Shown here piece after piece: positions 8,471 to 11,889 of a stretch of DNA of 11,889 nucleotides (position 1 is the first letter of the stretch; every line of letters begins with the position of its first letter). The stretch comes from Paramecium sonneborni (taxonomy: Eukaryota > Ciliophora > Oligohymenophorea > Peniculida > Parameciidae). Position numbers and translations under genes: made by a program. The notes below the pieces were generated by a model that saw nothing but the letters and a program-made list of their open reading frames with translations, did no database searches and was not told the origin of the DNA. The stretch covers positions 23,101 to 34,989 of the forward strand of contig CAJJDN010000278.1 in NCBI GenBank assembly GCA_905182985.1. The letters run 5' to 3'.

Positions 8471-11400
8471 ATGAATTAAATAAAAAACTTGCAAATAAAG
8501 TGTTCAAATAGAGAACACGATAGTTTTATGGAATTGGCTTGTTTTGATAAATCTTGTAAAGCCAATAGAATTTATTGTCATGAATGTTTAAGAAAATCAT
8601 AAGATCATGTAGGTCATCAAGGGTTTTAATGGGATTTGATAAGGTTAATTTAATTTATAGAAGAAATCAGATAAAAAAGTGATGAATTAATTAAACAATT
8701 AACTTCAAATATTGAAAAAATAAATTAATCATTTTCAATATTAAGTTAAGGATTACAATCAAAATATCAACTATCAAAAGAATAAATCTAAAAATTGAAT
8801 GGAAAATAATTAAATTAAGCTTTTGATTAGATGCTAAAATATGAGGAGATTGCTAAAAAAATATAATCAGATGTAGAAAAATCTTCAAACGATACATTCA
8901 TTGAATTTAATAGAATTATTACAGAACTAAACCTAAATGAGTTAATTTATTATGAACCTGAAGAATAAGAATTATAACAAGCTTAAGATATATATTTTAA
9001 AGGTAAAAAATTGACAATTTAGGTTATAAATTATATTTGGATGAAAGTAAATATAGCGAAGCTATAGAATAATTCGATTAAGCATTACTGATAAATAAAA
9101 ATTATAAATAGGCATTATATTTGAAAGGTATTATTAACTATATAAAAATATATTAGCTGATTCTTTAAGATTACTTGGTAAATATGACGATGCAATTATT
9201 TGTGCTGATAAAGTAATGTAATTAGATTCAAGGCATATTGATTCATTATGTATAAAGGGTAAAATATAGAATAAATTAAAATATTAGCTTAATCTTTAAT
9301 GATGCTTCAAAATTATAATGATGCAATTAATTTAGTTGATTAAGGATTGTAAATAGATTTCAATTATGTCCAATTATTATATATAAAGGGTAAAATAAAT
9401 TATATTTAAATATATTAGCTTAATCTTTAACAAAAATTGGTAATTATAAGGATGCAATTATTTGTGCTGATAAAGTAATGTAATTAGATTCAAGGCATAT
9501 TGATTCATTATGTATAAAGGGTAAAATATAGAATAAATTAAAATATTAGCTTAATCTTTAATGATGCTTCAAAATTATAATGATGCAATTAATTTAGTTG
9601 ATTAAGGATTGTAAATAGATTTCAATTATGTCCAATTATTATATATAAAGGGTAAAATAAATTATATTTAAATATATTAGCTTAATCTTTAACAAAAATT
9701 GGTAATTATAAGGATGCAATTATTTGTGCTGATAAAGTAATGTAATTAGATTCAAGGCATATTGATTCATTATGTATAAAGGGTAAAATATAGAATAAAT
9801 TAAAATATTAGCTTAATCTTTAATGATGCTTCAAAATTATAATGATGCAATTAATTTAGTTGATTAAGGATTGTAAATAGATTTCAATTATGTCCAATTA
9901 TTATATATAAAGGGTAAAATAAATTATATTTAAATATATTAGCTTAATCTTTAACAAAAATTGGTAATTATAAGGATGCAATTATTTGTGCTGATAAAGT
10001 AATGTAATTAGATTCAAGGCATATTGATTCATTATGTATAAAGGGTAAAATATAGAATAAATTAAAATATTAGCTTAATCTTTAATGATGCTTCAAAATT
10101 ATAATGATGCAATTAATTTAGTTGATTAAGGATTGTAAATAGATTTCAATTATGTCCAATTATTATATATAAAGGGTAAAATAAATTATATTTAAATATA
10201 TTAGCTTAATCTTTAACAAAAATTGGTAATTATAAGGATGCAATTATTTGTGCTGATAAAGTAATGTAATTAGATTCAAGGCATATTGATTCATTATGTA
10301 TAAAGGGTAAAATATAGAATAAATTAAAATATTAGCTTAATCTTTAATGATGCTTCAAAATTATAATGATGCAATTAATTTAGTTGATTAAGGATTGTAA
10401 ATAGATTTCAATTATGTCCAATTATTATATATAAAGGGTAAAATAAATTATTTTTAAATATATTAGCTTAATCTTTAACAAAAATTGGTAATTATAAGGA
10501 TGCAATTATTTGTGCTGATAAAGTAATGTAATTAGATCCAAAGCATATTGATTCATTATGTATAAAGGGTAAAATATAGAATAAATTAAAATATTAGCTT
10601 AATCTTTAATGATGCTTCAAAATTATAATGATGCAATTAATTTAGTTGATTAAGGATTGTAAATAGATTTCAATTATGTCCAATTATTATATATAAAGGG
10701 TAAAATAAATTATTTTTAAATATATTAGCTTAATCTTTAACAAAAATTGGTAAATATAACGATGCAATTGCTTGGGCTGATAAAGCATTGTAATTAAATT
10801 CAAAGCATATTGATTCATTTTGTATAAAGGGTAAAACATAAAATATAGAAATTCATTAGCTGATTCTTTAAGATAACTTGGAAAATATCATGATGCTATT
10901 ATTTAGGCTGATAAAGCATTGCAATTAGATCCAAAGCATGTTGATTCATTATATCTCAAAGGTAAAATCAATTATTAACCAAATATTAGCTGATTCTTTA
11001 AGATTAATTGGTATATATAATTATGCAATTATTTGGGCTGATAAAGTGTTACAAATAGATTCTAATCATGTTAAATCATTATATATCAAGGGTATTATAT
11101 ATTATATACATTTTTTTAGCTGTTTCATTATTGAATCTTGAAAATTACACTGATGCAATTGCTTGGGTTAATTAAGGATTGTTGTTAGATTCAACTCATT
11201 TGGGATTATCATGTTTAAAGGGTAAAATATGTAAAATATCAAAATATAGCTCACTCTTTAGCAAAACTTGGCAATTTTAACGAAGCAATTATTTGGTCAG
11301 ATAAAGAATTACAATTGGATTCAAATCATGTAGGATCATTATGTATAAAAGGTAAAATATAAATTATACAAATATATTAGCTGATTCTTTAAGATAACTT

Positions 11401-11889
11401 GGTAAATATAACGATGCAATTATTTGGGCTGATAAAACATTATAATTAGATTTTAATCATATTAAATCATTATATATTAAGGGTATCATATATTAAATAA
11501 AAATTAATTAGCTGCCTCTTTAGCGAAACTTGGCAATTATAACAAGGCAATTGCTTTAGCAGAAAAAGTGTTGTTAATAAATTAAAATCATATTGATTCT
11601 TTATATATTAAGGGTAAAATATTAAAAAATGCAAAATATTAGCTGATTCTTTAAGATTACTTGGTAAATATGACGATGCAATTATTTGTGCTGATAAAGT
11701 AATGTAATTAGATCCAAAGCATATTGATTCATTATGTATAAAGGGTAAAATATAGAATAAATTAAAATATTAGCTTAATCTTTAATGATGCTTCAAAATT
11801 ATAATGATGCAATTAATTTAGTTGATTAAGGATTGTAAATAGATTTCAATTATGTCCAATTATTATATATAAAGGGTAAAATAAATTAT
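8471..11889 (+). CDS. B-box-like zinc finger / coiled-coil / TPR repeat protein, 3' partial
   Basis: Intact in ciliate code 6 (TAA, TAG = Gln), 926 codons in the window with no in-frame TGA. ATG 8471 opens exon 1 (8471-9002, 177 codons). Residues 11-49 form a B-box-like zinc cluster, 55-140 are a Leu/Ile/Gln/Lys coiled coil, and 141-177 an acidic linker. Exon 2 (9023-9127) is a 35-residue TPR. Exons 3-23 are 102 nt each and encode one 34-residue TPR each (pattern ADSLRLLGKYDDAI, then ADKVMQLDP). Consensus residues seen are a small residue at 8, G15, Y17, A20, A/V27 and sometimes P32. Gene ends beyond the window, inside intron 23 (11876 on). Exons: 9157-9258, then every 131 nt from 9288 to 10830; 10860-10961; 10990-11091; 11120-11221; 11250-11351; 11381-11482; 11512-11613; 11643-11744; 11774-11875. 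TPR solenoids bind peptides or partner proteins. A cytoplasmic adaptor role is inferred, not shown. No signal peptide or membrane segment is visible. Confidence 0.93.
8501..8617 (+). other. B-box-like zinc-binding cluster (domain)
   Basis: This covers codons 11-49 of the TPR gene. Candidate ligands are C11, H16, C24, C29, C36, C39, H46 and H49, spaced C-x4-H-x7-C-x4-C-x6-C-x2-C-x6-H-x2-H. Eight Cys/His in this order match the cross-brace two-zinc layout of B-box domains, although the spacing is not canonical. B-boxes usually precede a coiled coil, as here, and mediate self-association or ubiquitin-ligase contacts. No RING precedes it, so ligase activity is not implied. Confidence 0.75.
9003..9022 (+). 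other. Intron 1, 20 nt
   Basis: Runs from GTAAAAAA to ATTTAG, phase 1, after codon 177. Removal joins AAA G to GT TAT and restores the TPR frame (Gly at TPR position 8). Twenty nucleotides is at the lower end of Paramecium intron sizes. Its length and sequence differ from all later introns, so it was not part of the amplified unit. Confidence 0.85.
9189..10753 (+). repeat. Tandem 262-bp exon-intron array, about six copies
   Basis: The period is exactly 262 bp, measured at the shared attcattatg word at 9241, 9503, 9765, 10027, 10289 and 10551. Each unit is an A-type TPR exon (QSLMMLQNYNDAI), a 29-nt intron, a B-type TPR exon (QSLTKIGNYKDAI) and a second 29-nt intron. Copies are identical by eye apart from a few sites. 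The last B exon has gatccaaag for gattcaagg (10536-10544), and the last two A-side introns have an A-to-T change (10452, 10714). Identity covers introns and synonymous sites alike. Left edge is inside exon 3 at 9189, right edge inside exon 15 near 10753. Confidence 0.95.
10860..11613 (+). repeat. Six divergent TPR exons between the arrays
   Basis: Exons 16-21 keep the one-exon-one-TPR rule but differ clearly from each other. Their openings, in order, are ADSLRQLGKYHDAI, ADSLRLIGIYNYAI, AVSLLNLENYTDAI, AHSLAKLGNFNEAI, ADSLRQLGKYNDAI and AASLAKLGNYNKAI. Exon 16 has the best consensus ending (ADKALQLDP). Exon 18 lacks G15. Flanking introns also vary in sequence (gtaaaatc, gtattata, gtatcata starts). 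These are likely older repeat units, outside the recent amplification. Confidence 0.85.
11643..11889 (+). repeat. Second copy of the 262-bp dimer, running off the window
   Basis: Exons 22 and 23 with intron 22 and the start of intron 23 match 9157-9403 almost base for base, at an offset of 2486 bp. The only differences seen are two bases in exon 22 (gatccaaag for gattcaagg). The exon 22 opening (ADSLRLLGKYDDAI) is that of exon 3, not of the internal array units. So this looks like the first unit of another array, with the divergent block repeated as a higher-order unit or copied by gene conversion. Confidence 0.85.

Larger units (their letters stand above)
9128..11889 (+). other. Set of 22 phase-1 microintrons, one per TPR
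   Basis: Introns 2-23 start at 9128, 9259, 9390, then every 131 nt to 10831, then 10962, 11092, 11222, 11352, 11483, 11614, 11745 and 11876 (last one cut by the window end). Lengths are 29 nt except for three of 28 nt (10962-10989, 11092-11119, 11222-11249). All begin GTA and end TAG. All split the codon for TPR position 8 after its first base (AAG G|CT). In the array two types alternate: gtaaaatatagaataaatta... after B exons and gtaaaataaattatatttaa... after A exons. None is a multiple of three. Confidence 0.9.

Noticed and set aside
9189..10753. Regular tandem repeats as a possible CRISPR or satellite array.
   Set aside because: There are no unique spacers between short repeats. The 262-bp units are wholly explained as paired TPR exons and introns, and they keep an open frame.
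10938..11141. A 67-codon ATG-to-TGA open frame, the longest when TAA and TAG are treated as stops.
   Set aside because: It reads through introns 10962-10989 and 11092-11119. Its middle is exon 17 of the TPR gene in the correct frame; its ends are intron and out-of-frame sequence. It is a fragment, not a separate gene.

Overview
The window reads as Paramecium, or a very close relative. The gene at the right end stays in frame for 926 codons only if TAA and TAG are Gln and TGA is the sole stop (ciliate nuclear code). Its coding sequence is cut by GTA...TAG introns of 20-29 nt. DNA is extremely A+T-rich throughout. No tRNA, rRNA, CRISPR array, telomere repeat or bacterial-type signal was seen.

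The left 7.7 kb holds decayed genes. Coding-like sequence runs on the minus strand from about 3186 to 105 (unrecognised, many lesions). It continues on the plus strand as two broken genes, 3195-4080 and 4373-5339, both unrecognised and rich in charged or coiled-coil sequence. A minus-strand pseudogene at 7697-5542 is clearer: a cysteine-containing N-terminal region, then about six MORN-variant-like units (GGGSYD ... KIGKW ... KVGRWDI) of a kind I associate with large Paramecium paralogous families. It carries several TGA codons and at least six frameshifts. Such a cluster is unusual for a Paramecium somatic (macronuclear) chromosome, where genes are dense and intact. It suggests a subtelomeric, germline-limited or otherwise relaxed region.

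The right third (8471 to beyond 11889) is one intact gene, 3'-truncated by the window. It encodes an N-terminal B-box-like zinc cluster (C11, H16, C24, C29, C36, C39, H46, H49), a coiled coil (about 55-140), then 22 TPR repeats within the window. From the second TPR on, each repeat is exactly one 102-nt exon, and each is separated from the next by a 28-29-nt phase-1 intron that splits the codon for TPR position 8. About six near-identical copies of a 262-bp unit (two exons plus two introns) lie in tandem at 9189-10753. Seven more divergent TPR exons follow. At 11643 the same dimer reappears and runs off the window. Introns and exons are equally conserved between copies, so the array grew or was homogenised very recently at DNA level. 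A likely role is a cytoplasmic scaffold or adaptor, with the TPR solenoid as a protein-binding surface of rapidly changing length.
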